Numbered from the stretch's first letter, positions 1 through 5,200 are shown. The stretch: 5,640 bases of DNA from Bacteriovoracaceae bacterium (GCA_023250795.1 JAHFAB010000146.1:1-5640), one strand, 5' to 3'. Notes: a model not told the origin generated them from the letters alone. A program made the numbers and translations.

Positions 1-1
1 A

Positions 2-433
2 CTCGCCCACTGTGACGAGATCATGCACACGCTGAAATACTCTCAAATGCTTCTCAGTGAAACGGCCAGAACCAAAGGCATTGCACCAGTATTATTCGAA
101 TTATTAAACACTCGCAATGAATCTAGTCTCAGCACACTTCCTCTTCCAAATCAACTCATCGGAAGACCCTTTCAAGAAGCTGTTAATCATTACCAAAGGA
201 GTTCGAACTCTCTTGTTCTTGGACTTTTAGAAAATACGGGCAATATCCACAAAATGAAAAAAGCAGCGTTAGCAGAAGCCCAAAAAAACCCTGACACACG
301 GGACATCTTGAGAGAGCTCAAGCAAATCAAAAAGCTCAAACCGAATACCCCTGTGATCAATCCGGACTCGAACTACGTGATTAAGAAAAACTCGATGGTC
401 ATTGCGATCCAAAACAGGAAATCTACAACATGA
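2..433 (+). CDS. C-terminal part of a potassium-channel / RCK (TrkA-type) regulatory protein, 5'-truncated by window edge
   Basis: The reading frame is open from base 2, with seven codons (LAHCDEI) before the first ATG at 23, so the real start lies upstream and only about 143 C-terminal residues are visible. The segment around CDEIMHTLKYSQMLLSETA, followed by a helix ending in LFELLNT, resembles the end of the TrkA_N/RCK_N domain of prokaryotic K+ channels, where the NAD-type Rossmann fold leads into its last helices. The rest (LIGRPFQEAV, then a charged Lys/Glu-rich insertion, then NPDSNYVIKKNSMVIAI) looks like an RCK_C-type beta domain whose final strands usually end in a 'D.ll.Gd.liviG' pattern. 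Such domains gate the pore in response to ligand. No transmembrane segment is seen because that part is outside the window. The stop overlaps the next start by ATGA, so it is translationally coupled to a cyclic-nucleotide-binding protein, which fits a channel role. Family assignment is by eye; a TrkA-like transporter subunit is the alternative. Confidence 0.6.
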   Translation, partial: LAHCDEIMHTLKYSQMLLSETARTKGIAPVLFELLNTRNESSLSTLPLPNQLIGRPFQEAVNHYQRSSNSLVLGLLENTGNIHKMKKAALAEAQKNPDTRDILRELKQIKKLKPNTPVINPDSNYVIKKNSMVIAIQNRKSTT

Positions 434-942
434 AACACTGCACTCCGCTTGAAAAAGAAAATATCCTCACTAAACTCAAAGCTATCTCTCTTTTTAAAAA
501 CATCAAAGATCGACCTGAAGTCTTAGATTTCATCTTAGAAACTCTAGAGTCTAGGGAAGTAAAAAAAGATGAAAAAATTATCGGCGAAGGAGAAGCCGGA
601 GATGAAATGTTTATTCTACTCGAAGGTGAAATTGAAATTTCAAAATTTACTCTCGAAAAAGAATCTTTTACAGTGGCAAAACTCAAAGACTCAATGAACA
701 TTTTTTTTGGTGAGCTCGCTCTCGTAGACGAAGAGAAGCGCTCTGCCTCAGTTTTCGCCATTACAGACTGTAAGCTCCTGCTCCTCAATCGAAAACGATT
801 TCTTGAGCTTGGAAAAAAACACAACGACATCGGTTTTCATCTCATGATGGAAATCGCAGGGATTCTTTCTAAAAGACTGCGCAAAGCCAATGACGACACC
901 GTGATCTTATTTGAAACTCTCGTTCACGAACTGGCGAATTAG
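430..942 (+). CDS. stand-alone cyclic nucleotide-binding domain protein (CNBD, Crp-like fold without HTH)
   Basis: A 170-residue cytosolic protein with one cNMP-binding domain. Residues 16-35 form the entry helix (LKAISLFKNI). Residues 44-72 give beta strands with the EKIIGEGEAGDEMFILLEGEIEI pattern, in which the Gly-Glu-x-Gly-Asp and Leu-Glu-Gly turns are typical of the fold. Residues 93-108 are the phosphate-binding cassette FGELALVDEEKRSASV, with Glu95 for the ribose and Arg104-Ser105 for the cyclic phosphate, so nucleotide binding is likely intact. Residues 115-170 are helical (C-helix and extension), and no helix-turn-helix follows, so it is not a complete Crp/Fnr regulator. The ATG overlaps the upstream channel stop (ATGA), there is no separate Shine-Dalgarno, and coupling is expected. 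I infer a detached sensor subunit for the channel encoded upstream. Its TAG stop lies in the left edge of repeat copy 1. Confidence 0.82.
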   Translation: MKHCTPLEKENILTKLKAISLFKNIKDRPEVLDFILETLESREVKKDEKIIGEGEAGDEMFILLEGEIEISKFTLEKESFTVAKLKDSMNIFFGELALVDEEKRSASVFAITDCKLLLLNRKRFLELGKKHNDIGFHLMMEIAGILSKRLRKANDDTVILFETLVHELAN

Positions 943-1109
943 GGCCGTATATTCAGAGTTATTGTAGTTTTTTAATCCTTTTAAATAAATAGATGAGGTG
1001 TCGGCACAGCATCCTGCCTTGGGCGTGTACGTCCATGTCCTCCCAATGCCTGAAGAATTTATTTAAAAGGATTAAAAAACTACAATAACTCTGAATATAC
1101 CGCCCTAAT
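938..1109. repeat. long inverted-repeat hairpin element, copy 1
   Basis: Left arm 938-990 and right arm 1057-1109 are complementary over 53 bp with one mismatch (C946 against C1101). They enclose a 66-nt GC-richer loop (991-1056). The arms are AT-rich and contain runs of T, so transcripts from either side would form a strong hairpin; it sits between convergent genes and probably serves as a bidirectional terminator. The TAG stop of the plus gene (940-942) pairs exactly with the TAG stop of the minus gene (complement of 1105-1107). Related to the element at 4119-4307: the arms align with scattered differences, and core blocks 992-1023 and 1036-1051 match the reverse complement of 4226-4257 (31/32) and 4176-4191 (15/16). 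No transposase or clear target duplication is visible. Confidence 0.93.
991..1056 (-). other. conserved repeat core with GGA hairpin (CsrA-site-like), copy 1
   Basis: On the minus strand this loop reads GGGAGGACATGGACGT and then GGCAGGATGCT. It contains four GGA trinucleotides, and one lies in a small hairpin GGCA-GGA-TGCT (complement of 1008-1018) whose outer pair is G-U where copy 2 has G-C. A 5-bp stem (complement of 1042-1046 with 1019-1023) encloses the middle. Compared with copy 2, the middle is shorter, and the GGACA-loop-TGTCC hairpin is degraded here. The minus-strand reading is favoured because GGA-in-loop hairpins are the known recognition element of CsrA/RsmA; transcription on this strand would be antisense to the cyclic-nucleotide-binding gene side. 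A single wobble at 1000/1047 instead suits the plus strand, so orientation is not settled. Confidence 0.4.
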
Positions 1110-1566
1110 GCTGTTCAAAGTGCGGCATTGGAATCAGGGCTTCGAACGCATAATGGAGATATCCGGTACCCCCTTGGCAAAAAACAGAGTACTGCACATT
1201 CCGCACAGCCAAATGTGAGAGAAGCCAATCCAAAGCATCTGAAAGCTCCGAGCACTCTGGACCATTGCGGTTGTAAGTCAACTCAGTCGGCAACCACACC
1301 CCTTCCACCGAGGGTGGATAACTCTGCGTGGTCTTTTCTTGCAAACTGGAAAACTGCAAATCAGCACTCGTATACGAACACCAAATCCGAACATCCCTAG
1401 CCTCAACCGCATCTAAAACAGAATAAGCGGCATCGTGAAGAGTTGCACAGGCCGAATACCCCGTATATCGCAACGCTTGCTGTGTCCACACAGCTTGTAC
1501 GAGTTCGCCCGCCTGAACCAACCCCCCACAGAATAAAAGCATCACAAAACTGATTTTCTTTTTCAT
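1105..1566 (-). CDS. secreted/periplasmic four-cysteine protein of unknown function
   Basis: I do not recognise this 153-residue protein. It begins with a clear signal peptide (MKKK, hydrophobic stretch to residue 17, VQA before a likely cut at Gly20), so it is exported. Cys13 lies inside the hydrophobic core (LLFCGG) and makes a poor lipobox. The mature part has four cysteines (40, 63, 105, 130), an even number consistent with two disulfides in the periplasm, and is rich in Tyr and Trp without repeats. The start is well supported: on the minus strand AAGAAGGGGGCGT precedes the ATG, a strong Shine-Dalgarno. It lies 12 bp downstream of the DUF2442-like gene, so the two are probably one transcript. 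Its TAG stop forms the right edge of repeat copy 1, so the element may have set or trimmed its C-terminus. Confidence 0.72.
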   Translation of the reverse strand: MKKKISFVMLLFCGGLVQAGELVQAVWTQQALRYTGYSACATLHDAAYSVLDAVEARDVRIWCSYTSADLQFSSLQEKTTQSYPPSVEGVWLPTELTYNRNGPECSELSDALDWLLSHLAVRNVQYSVFCQGGTGYLHYAFEALIPMPHFEQH

Positions 1567-1578
1567 ACGCCCCCTTCT

Positions 1579-1827
1579 TTATCGATAAATAAGTGGATAT
1601 TTTTCAAGATTTTCTAAAGCATCTAAATCAAGATCAATATCGAGTTTAGGCCAATGGAGATGATACCCATTAAAAAATTCTATATCTTGAATATCAGAAA
1701 TTTTGGCTTCCTTGAACCAAGGAAAATTCTTAAACGGTAAAAAATATTCTTTATCTATCACTAAGAGCCAAATACCATGTCCGGAGATGTTCAAAACTTC
1801 AGGAATTCGAAAGACTGTAGGACTCAT
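1579..1827 (-). CDS. DUF2442-like small protein
   Basis: An 82-residue acidic, soluble protein. Its pattern, a Gly-His-Gly-Ile-Trp-Leu segment at 16-21, then EYFLPFKNFPWFK at 27-39, a short ISDIQDIE strand, and finally HLHWPKLDIDLDLDALENL with a terminal YPL, matches from memory the 'HGiWL ... FP.F ... HL.WP.LD.DL' version of DUF2442. Members are often encoded beside DUF4160 proteins in compact pairs suspected to be toxin-antitoxin-like; the biochemical role is not established. No DUF4160 gene is seen here: the upstream side is a 174-bp divergent promoter region, and the downstream partner is a secreted protein. The ATG at 1827 has no convincing Shine-Dalgarno (TTCAAACTTACTT precedes it), but the family's usual length and N-terminal MSP support this start. 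Confidence 0.75.
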   Translation of the reverse strand: MSPTVFRIPEVLNISGHGIWLLVIDKEYFLPFKNFPWFKEAKISDIQDIEFFNGYHLHWPKLDIDLDLDALENLEKYPLIYR

Positions 1828-1845
1828 AAGTAAGTTTGAATATAT

Positions 1846-1874
1846 ATTATAAACTTTAGAAATGTGGATGTTTT
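1846..1874 (-). promoter_or_regulatory. possible promoter for the minus-strand DUF2442/secreted-protein operon
   Basis: On the minus strand a perfect -10 hexamer TATAAT lies at 1851-1846. The expected -35 position at 1874-1869 reads AAAACA with a 17-bp spacer, matching TTGACA only in its last three bases. Transcription would start near 1839, leaving a leader of only about a dozen bases before the ATG at 1827. The -10 is convincing; the -35 is weak and the surroundings are very AT-rich, so chance matches are likely. Confidence 0.35.
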
Positions 1875-1896
1875 TAAAGCGTATAAAATCTAATCT

Positions 1897-1924
1897 TTCA
1901 TATTTCAGACTGTTTTACTATACA
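1897..1924 (+). promoter_or_regulatory. possible promoter for the barrel-lipoprotein operon
   Basis: TTCATA (1897-1902) and TATACA (1919-1924) are separated by 16 bp and resemble a sigma-70 promoter (4/6 and about 5/6). Transcription would begin near 1931 and give a leader of about 77 nt before the ATG at 2008. The leader ends with a small GGGG-TAA-CCCC hairpin (1982-1992) just before the ribosome binding site. The 1828-2007 region otherwise holds no gene that I can see. Confidence 0.3.
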
Positions 1925-1994
1925 ATTATCACGTCATTTGCCAGATCACCAAAATCCAGATATAACGCCAATAGCCATAGCGGGGTAACCCCAT

Positions 1995-2000
1995 AAGGAG
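1995..2000 (+). promoter_or_regulatory. Shine-Dalgarno AAGGAG deciding the start at 2008
   Basis: AAGGAG sits 7 bases before the ATG at 2008, the ideal spacing. An in-frame GTG at 2002 would lie only 1 base after it, too close to be used, so the protein starts MKAFQ rather than with GTG. The short GGGG/CCCC hairpin at 1982-1992 ends two bases upstream and could affect access to the site. Confidence 0.8.
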
Positions 2001-2007
2001 TGTGTGT

Positions 2008-3273
2008 ATGAAAGCATTTCAGATCTTTTTTTCAATACTATTTCTTGGCTTTGCATGGACTGCTCTCGCAGCTGATCTCAAAGCCCCTATGGAACTGGAG
2101 ACCACTCAAGTCCTCCCTAACCATGTTGGGAATCCTCGCCTCAAAAATTTATTTATGACCATTGACTCTCGTTACAACGGTGAAGGGATAGTAGAGCCAC
2201 TGGGAAATAAATTTAACAAATCTGTCTCCTGGCAAAATCTCATTGACAGCCAAGCAAGCGATCTAGAAAAAACCAAACTCAAAGGCCTTTTGAAGGCTAA
2301 TAATATTTCAGATGCCGAATGGAAAACCGACGGCCCGGGTTCAGTCACAGGGAAAGTAAACACATCGATCCAAGCTAAAGTGCCTGTACTCGCATTTGGA
2401 GTGACAAACCGGCTCACTCTTGCTCTTGCAGTTCCCGTTCTAAAAATACAAGCCAGTGTGGACACAGGCTTCGATACAGCGAAACACCCGAGTGGAGAAA
2501 GGTTTATGTCCTCACTCTGTGAGGCTGATCCCGTGAAATGCAACGAAGTCAATCACAAGCTCAGAAATGCCATCGGCATGAAACTAGCCGCTCTTGGTTA
2601 CGAACCTCTCCAATCTAAAACAGTGAGTGGGATTGGCGACATCAAACTTGTTGGAAAATATAAACTCCACCAAGACAGTGTCAGCAATTTTACCGTAAAA
2701 AGCGAGGTCACTTTTCCAACCGGGATCAAACCCAATCCAGATCAAGTCGTGGACCTCCCCACCGGTGACGGACAATATGACTTGGGAGCAATGTTGATTT
2801 GGGATTACCAATTGAGAGAAGGCCTCAAAATGAACGCATTTGGGGGATACACAGCTCAACTTCCAGATCAAATCGTGAAAAGAATTCCCACGGCCGAAGA
2901 TAGCCTTTCGAGTACAAAAGAACTCTTAAAAAGAAACTTGGGCGACGTGGTTTCGTGTGGAGCAGGATTCACCTATGAATTCCCCTCGACAGGACTCAAC
3001 ATTGGCGCTGGGTATAGCTTTCAATACTTGGGTCAGACCCATTATAAGGATGGTCAATATGATTCTTCACGATATCGCCTTTTAGAAGGAGATGCTCCCC
3101 TGCAAACGTTGCACTCCGCAACTCTCATGGCCGGATTTTCTACCGTAGGATGGTATCAAGAGAAAAAATTTGTCTATCCCTTTCAAGCAAACTTGGCATT
3201 TAGTCAGCCCCTCTCAGGAAAAAATGTGACGAAAAATAACGTTCTCATGGCTGAACTCGTTTTATTTTTTTAG
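2008..3273 (+). CDS. outer-membrane beta-barrel protein candidate
   Basis: A 421-residue exported protein whose exact family I do not recognise. Residues 1-22 are a signal peptide (MKAFQ, hydrophobic core, ALA-A before Asp23). An N-terminal 80-residue region is mostly polar and charged, then alternating hydrophobic/polar segments suited to transmembrane beta strands follow: VPVLAFGVTNRLTLALAVPVL, SGIGDIKLVGKYKL, NFTVKSEVTFPTG, YDLGAMLIWDYQL, LKMNAFGGYTAQL, and LNIGAGYSFQYLG near the C-terminus. It ends VLMAELVLFF; a C-terminal Phe preceded by alternating hydrophobics is the usual BAM insertion signal. Cys171 and Cys178 could form a disulfide in a loop. The layout resembles the MetA-pathway/transporter-like barrels that take up hydrophobic compounds, but the substrate is unknown. 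The gene precedes a lipoprotein gene by 9 bp, so the two are probably made together for the envelope. Confidence 0.7.
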   Translation: MKAFQIFFSILFLGFAWTALAADLKAPMELETTQVLPNHVGNPRLKNLFMTIDSRYNGEGIVEPLGNKFNKSVSWQNLIDSQASDLEKTKLKGLLKANNISDAEWKTDGPGSVTGKVNTSIQAKVPVLAFGVTNRLTLALAVPVLKIQASVDTGFDTAKHPSGERFMSSLCEADPVKCNEVNHKLRNAIGMKLAALGYEPLQSKTVSGIGDIKLVGKYKLHQDSVSNFTVKSEVTFPTGIKPNPDQVVDLPTGDGQYDLGAMLIWDYQLREGLKMNAFGGYTAQLPDQIVKRIPTAEDSLSSTKELLKRNLGDVVSCGAGFTYEFPSTGLNIGAGYSFQYLGQTHYKDGQYDSSRYRLLEGDAPLQTLHSATLMAGFSTVGWYQEKKFVYPFQANLAFSQPLSGKNVTKNNVLMAELVLFF

Positions 3274-3282
3274 AGGTTTATT

Positions 3283-4122
3283 ATGAAATTATTACAATTT
3301 ATTTTATTACTCACTGGACTCACTTTTCTCACCCACTGCCAAGTTAAAAAAGCGGAGGTACCAAAAGGATTTGAAGTGCCAGAGGTTCAAATAATCCCTG
3401 CGAAGGACATCTCTATTACCGAAAGTTTTTTATTTCTATGGAAAAAGGACACGACTGTGGAACAGTCCACCGCCGTTCTAACAGAGGCAAAAAAAATAGA
3501 TGTTTTGAGTGAAAAAATTTTACCCTTCTATAAGAGACAAAGAGAAATTGAGGAAAAACTCAAAGTCTTCGAATCCACTAACCCACTTTCTGAAAACGAC
3601 ATGAAACGGCAATCCGAACTAATGGTTGAAAAACAAAGTTTAGATGAGAACATCAAAGTTTTAGACAAGCAAATTAATGTTGCAGTTCAAACAATCCAAG
3701 ACAATGTGGATCTCTCTCCCAATCAGCCGAGCTCCATAGATCTATATGTCCTAAAAAATGGAAGCTATGGAATTGATATCTCAGAATGGGGCCCTACACC
3801 AGATGACGAACCCATGGGTTTTTCAACTCGAGATAAAACTATAAAAAACGTCTCCTACAATCCCAATGGAGGAATTTTAAAATTTGATGTTTTAGTTTAC
3901 ACAAACGAAAGTCAAGAAATGTTACGCGAAACTTATTCTTTCAAAGCTGTTAGAAATAAATTGGAAAACAATGCTCAAGAAAATAAAGATGATAGTGTCC
4001 ACTTTGGCGGAGAGTATAAAAGAATCATGAATCCCGCTTTTTGTCAGCTTCAAGAAACTCCTCCCGATTGTGACGATCGCTATGGACAGGTAAAACTGTG
4101 CGGAAAAATCACGCAGTTTTAG
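3283..4122 (+). CDS. putative lipoprotein with central coiled coil
   Basis: A 279-residue protein of unknown family. Residues 1-19 look like a lipoprotein signal: MKLLQ, a hydrophobic stretch, and LTHC with Cys19 as the acylated residue; His at -1 departs from the usual Gly/Ala/Ser, so lipidation is likely but not certain. Residues about 69-141 are rich in Lys, Glu and Leu with heptad-like spacing (REIEEKLKVFES, QSLDENIKVLDKQI) and probably form an antiparallel coiled coil. The C-terminal part (about 147-245) looks like beta strands, and three cysteines (254, 263, 273) lie in the last 26 residues, an odd number once Cys19 is lipidated. AGAGG (3272-3276), overlapping the previous TAG, serves as ribosome binding site 6 bases before the ATG. 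It follows the barrel gene by 9 bp, so a barrel-associated lipoprotein is a fair guess. Its TAG stop lies at the edge of repeat copy 2. Confidence 0.72.
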   Translation: MKLLQFILLLTGLTFLTHCQVKKAEVPKGFEVPEVQIIPAKDISITESFLFLWKKDTTVEQSTAVLTEAKKIDVLSEKILPFYKRQREIEEKLKVFESTNPLSENDMKRQSELMVEKQSLDENIKVLDKQINVAVQTIQDNVDLSPNQPSSIDLYVLKNGSYGIDISEWGPTPDDEPMGFSTRDKTIKNVSYNPNGGILKFDVLVYTNESQEMLRETYSFKAVRNKLENNAQENKDDSVHFGGEYKRIMNPAFCQLQETPPDCDDRYGQVKLCGKITQF

Positions 4123-4307
4123 AGTGTATTTTCGAAGTTATTTAATTTTTAACCTTTTAAAATTAAGGATAAGTGAGGCGTTGGGAGGACAGGGATGTCC
4201 ACAGCCCAGGGAGGGGCGTGAGGGTCCCAAGGCAGGATGCCGTGCCGACACCTCATCCCTTAATTTTAAAAGGTTAAAAATTAAATAACTTCGAAAATAC
4301 ACTCCAA
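4119..4307. repeat. long inverted-repeat hairpin element, copy 2 (core inverted relative to copy 1)
   Basis: Arms 4122-4168 and 4258-4304 are perfectly complementary over 47 bp; outward, A4121/C4305 mismatch and two more pairs follow (4119-4120 with 4306-4307). The 89-nt loop (4169-4257) is GC-rich. Arm sequence aligns with copy 1 (shared GTAT-TTC, AGTTATT, CCTTTTAAA) but differs at many sites, always with the complementary change in the opposite arm. The shared core is reversed: the block at 4226-4257 is the reverse complement of 992-1023. The stem extends past the arms as GAT/ATC and GAGG/CCTC with bulges. It lies after the lipoprotein gene, whose TAG is at 4120-4122, and before a gene with its own promoter, so it probably ends transcription of the barrel operon. 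Confidence 0.93.
4169..4257 (+). other. conserved repeat core with three GGA hairpins (CsrA-site-like), copy 2
   Basis: Read on the plus strand the core holds three small hairpins, each presenting GGA: GGACA-GGGA-TGTCC (4187-4200), GCCC-AGGGAG-GGGC (4204-4217) and GGCA-GGA-TGCC (4231-4241). The first contains ACAGGGATGT, which fits positions 3-12 of the SELEX consensus for CsrA (RUACARGGAUGU). TTGGG (4181-4185) can pair with CCCAA (4226-4230), enclosing the first two hairpins. Five GGA trinucleotides occur in about 55 nt. The middle hairpin is absent from copy 1. A role as a CsrA/RsmA-binding RNA is inferred; no CsrA gene is in the window and expression is unknown. Confidence 0.45.
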
Positions 4308-4335
4308 TTGACTTTTACCGCAGTTTAGATTTAAA
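4308..4335 (+). promoter_or_regulatory. likely promoter for the cytochrome c-like gene
   Basis: TTGACT (4308-4313, 5/6 match to the -35 consensus) starts one base after the last pair of repeat copy 2. With a 16-bp spacer the -10 would be TTTAAA (4330-4335, 4/6). The predicted transcription start, about 4342-4346, falls next to the ATG at 4347, which has no Shine-Dalgarno, so the message may be leaderless. Confidence 0.4.
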
Positions 4336-4346
4336 ACCTCTCTTTC

Positions 4347-4688
4347 ATGCGGCTACATCACTGGATATTTCTTCTTCAGTTCTTTTTTTCCCAACCTCTT
4401 TTCGCAAAATGTGGGGATTTTCTGAACGGAGAAGCAAGCGAGTCTACAAAGTACAACTATGAGGAAATTTTCAATCAAATCCTGAAAGCCAAATGTTTTT
4501 TTTGTCACGGCGAAGATGGAAGACGCGAAGGGGGAGTCGATATTTCGACCTATCCGGCTCTCATCAAAGATCTCAAAAGAATTGAAAAAGCAGTTTTCAT
4601 TGATAAGATCATGCCCAGTGGAGATTTCTTAACCGCTCAGCAATATGCAAAACTCCGAGCCTGGATTGATGCAGGCGCGCCGGAGTGA
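4347..4688 (+). CDS. small periplasmic c-type cytochrome domain protein (planctomycete-type/PSCyt1-like)
   Basis: A 113-residue exported protein. Residues 1-20 are a signal peptide (hydrophobic WIFLLQFFF, then LFA before Lys21). After a short polar linker, YEEIFNQILKAKCFFCHG gives the haem c attachment motif CXXCH at 50-54. Residues 85-113 (DKIMPSGDFLTAQQYAKLRAWIDAGAPE) match the ending of the planctomycete-type cytochrome c domain, 'MP...L...Q...L..WI..GAP', with Met89 the likely distal haem ligand. The domain is complete and nothing follows, so this is a single-domain electron carrier or sensor rather than the fused oxidoreductases where it is often found. Cys22 is an extra cysteine near the cleavage site. 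An in-frame TAA at 4332-4334 rules out an earlier start. No Shine-Dalgarno is present. It has its own promoter and no obvious functional partner nearby. Confidence 0.8.
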   Translation: MRLHHWIFLLQFFFSQPLFAKCGDFLNGEASESTKYNYEEIFNQILKAKCFFCHGEDGRREGGVDISTYPALIKDLKRIEKAVFIDKIMPSGDFLTAQQYAKLRAWIDAGAPE

Positions 4689-4730
4689 ACACAACCCTGG
4701 CTGTAACGCCCACTTCGCTGCCTTTAACCC

Positions 4731-4759
4731 TTGAATTCTAATAATGTTTCGATTAACTT
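4731..4759 (+). promoter_or_regulatory. weak promoter candidate for the HepT-MntA pair
   Basis: TTGAAT (4731-4736) and TAACTT (4754-4759) are 17 bp apart; the -35 is fair (4/6) and the -10 poor (3/6). The predicted start would fall about at the ATG at 4769, which lacks a Shine-Dalgarno, as at the preceding gene. The 80-bp gap after the cytochrome gene contains no clear terminator, so read-through from 4308 is an alternative. Confidence 0.25.
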
Positions 4760-4768
4760 ATTGACTGA

Positions 4769-5200
4769 ATGGATCACCTAAAAGAACTCCTGAACGATTA
4801 CAAAGATCAAATTTTGAAAGCGATTGAACACCTCAGCTACAGCTACCAAAAAGTCTTCAATCTATCTCCAGAGATCAAAAAGTTAAACTCTTCTGACTTA
4901 GAAGCTTGGGAAGCATTTTTTTCTCGCTTTTCAAGAGTCAGTGATATTTTTCTCACCAAATACATAAGAACGAAAATTTTATTGGGTGATCCAGCCTTCA
5001 GGGGTTCCTTGAGAGATAGCGTAGACCAAGGAGAGAAACTGGGTCTGATCCATGACGCTGAAGTTTGGATGAAAATTAGAGAGCTCAGAAATGCCTCAGC
5101 ACACGAATATACAGCAGAGGATTTATCCAGAATATTTGAAGAAGCCCGCAAATTGACTCCGATTTTACTGGATCTAGAAAATAAGATCACAACAAAATGA
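4769..5200 (+). CDS. hepT: HepT-like HEPN-domain toxin (HI0074 family)
   Basis: A 143-residue all-helical protein. The central and C-terminal part (LEAWEAFFSRFSRVSDIFLTKYI at 44-66, GLIHDAEVWMKIRELRNASAHEY at 92-114) follows the HI0074/HepT 'nucleotidyltransferase substrate-binding' family. Arg107-Asn-Ala-Ser-Ala-His112-Glu-Tyr114 is a complete RX4HXY motif: Arg and His form the HEPN ribonuclease site, and Tyr114 corresponds to the residue that the partner MntA AMPylates to silence the toxin in the characterised Shewanella pair. The length is typical. It overlaps the antitoxin gene by ATGA, in the usual toxin-first order for this type VII system. The ATG at 4769 has no Shine-Dalgarno and is the first convincing start. 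Activity as an RNase, or in defence against phage or plasmid loss, is inferred from the family; some homologues may be inactive. Confidence 0.82.
   Translation: MDHLKELLNDYKDQILKAIEHLSYSYQKVFNLSPEIKKLNSSDLEAWEAFFSRFSRVSDIFLTKYIRTKILLGDPAFRGSLRDSVDQGEKLGLIHDAEVWMKIRELRNASAHEYTAEDLSRIFEEARKLTPILLDLENKITTK

Noticed and set aside
423..830. Reverse-strand open frame opposite the cyclic-nucleotide-binding gene, Ser/Arg/Phe-rich
   Set aside because: Low-complexity composition of an antisense shadow; the plus-strand frame has an unmistakable domain.
1128..1400. Plus-strand open frame opposite the secreted four-cysteine gene
   Set aside because: No signal, domain or ribosome site; the minus-strand gene has a signal peptide and a strong Shine-Dalgarno.
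2002..2007. GTG at 2002 as an earlier start of the barrel protein
   Set aside because: It lies 1 base after AAGGAG, too close for initiation; the ATG at 2008 has ideal 7-base spacing.
2172..2871. Minus-strand open frames within the barrel gene (2172-2552, 2584-2871)
   Set aside because: They lie wholly inside a signal-bearing gene with a good start and show no recognisable domain.
938..4307. Retron, CRISPR or IS interpretation of the hairpin repeats
   Set aside because: No reverse transcriptase, transposase, cas gene, spacer series or clear target duplication is present; only two copies about 3.2 kb apart with no regular spacing.
4674..4681. GGCGCGCC palindrome
   Set aside because: An 8-bp palindrome within the last codons of the cytochrome gene (Gly-Ala-Pro); explained by coding and too short to support a function.
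4744..4764. Six-codon frame ATG...TGA just before the HepT gene, as a leader peptide
   Set aside because: No ribosome binding site, no regulatory codon run and no attenuator hairpin; expected by chance.
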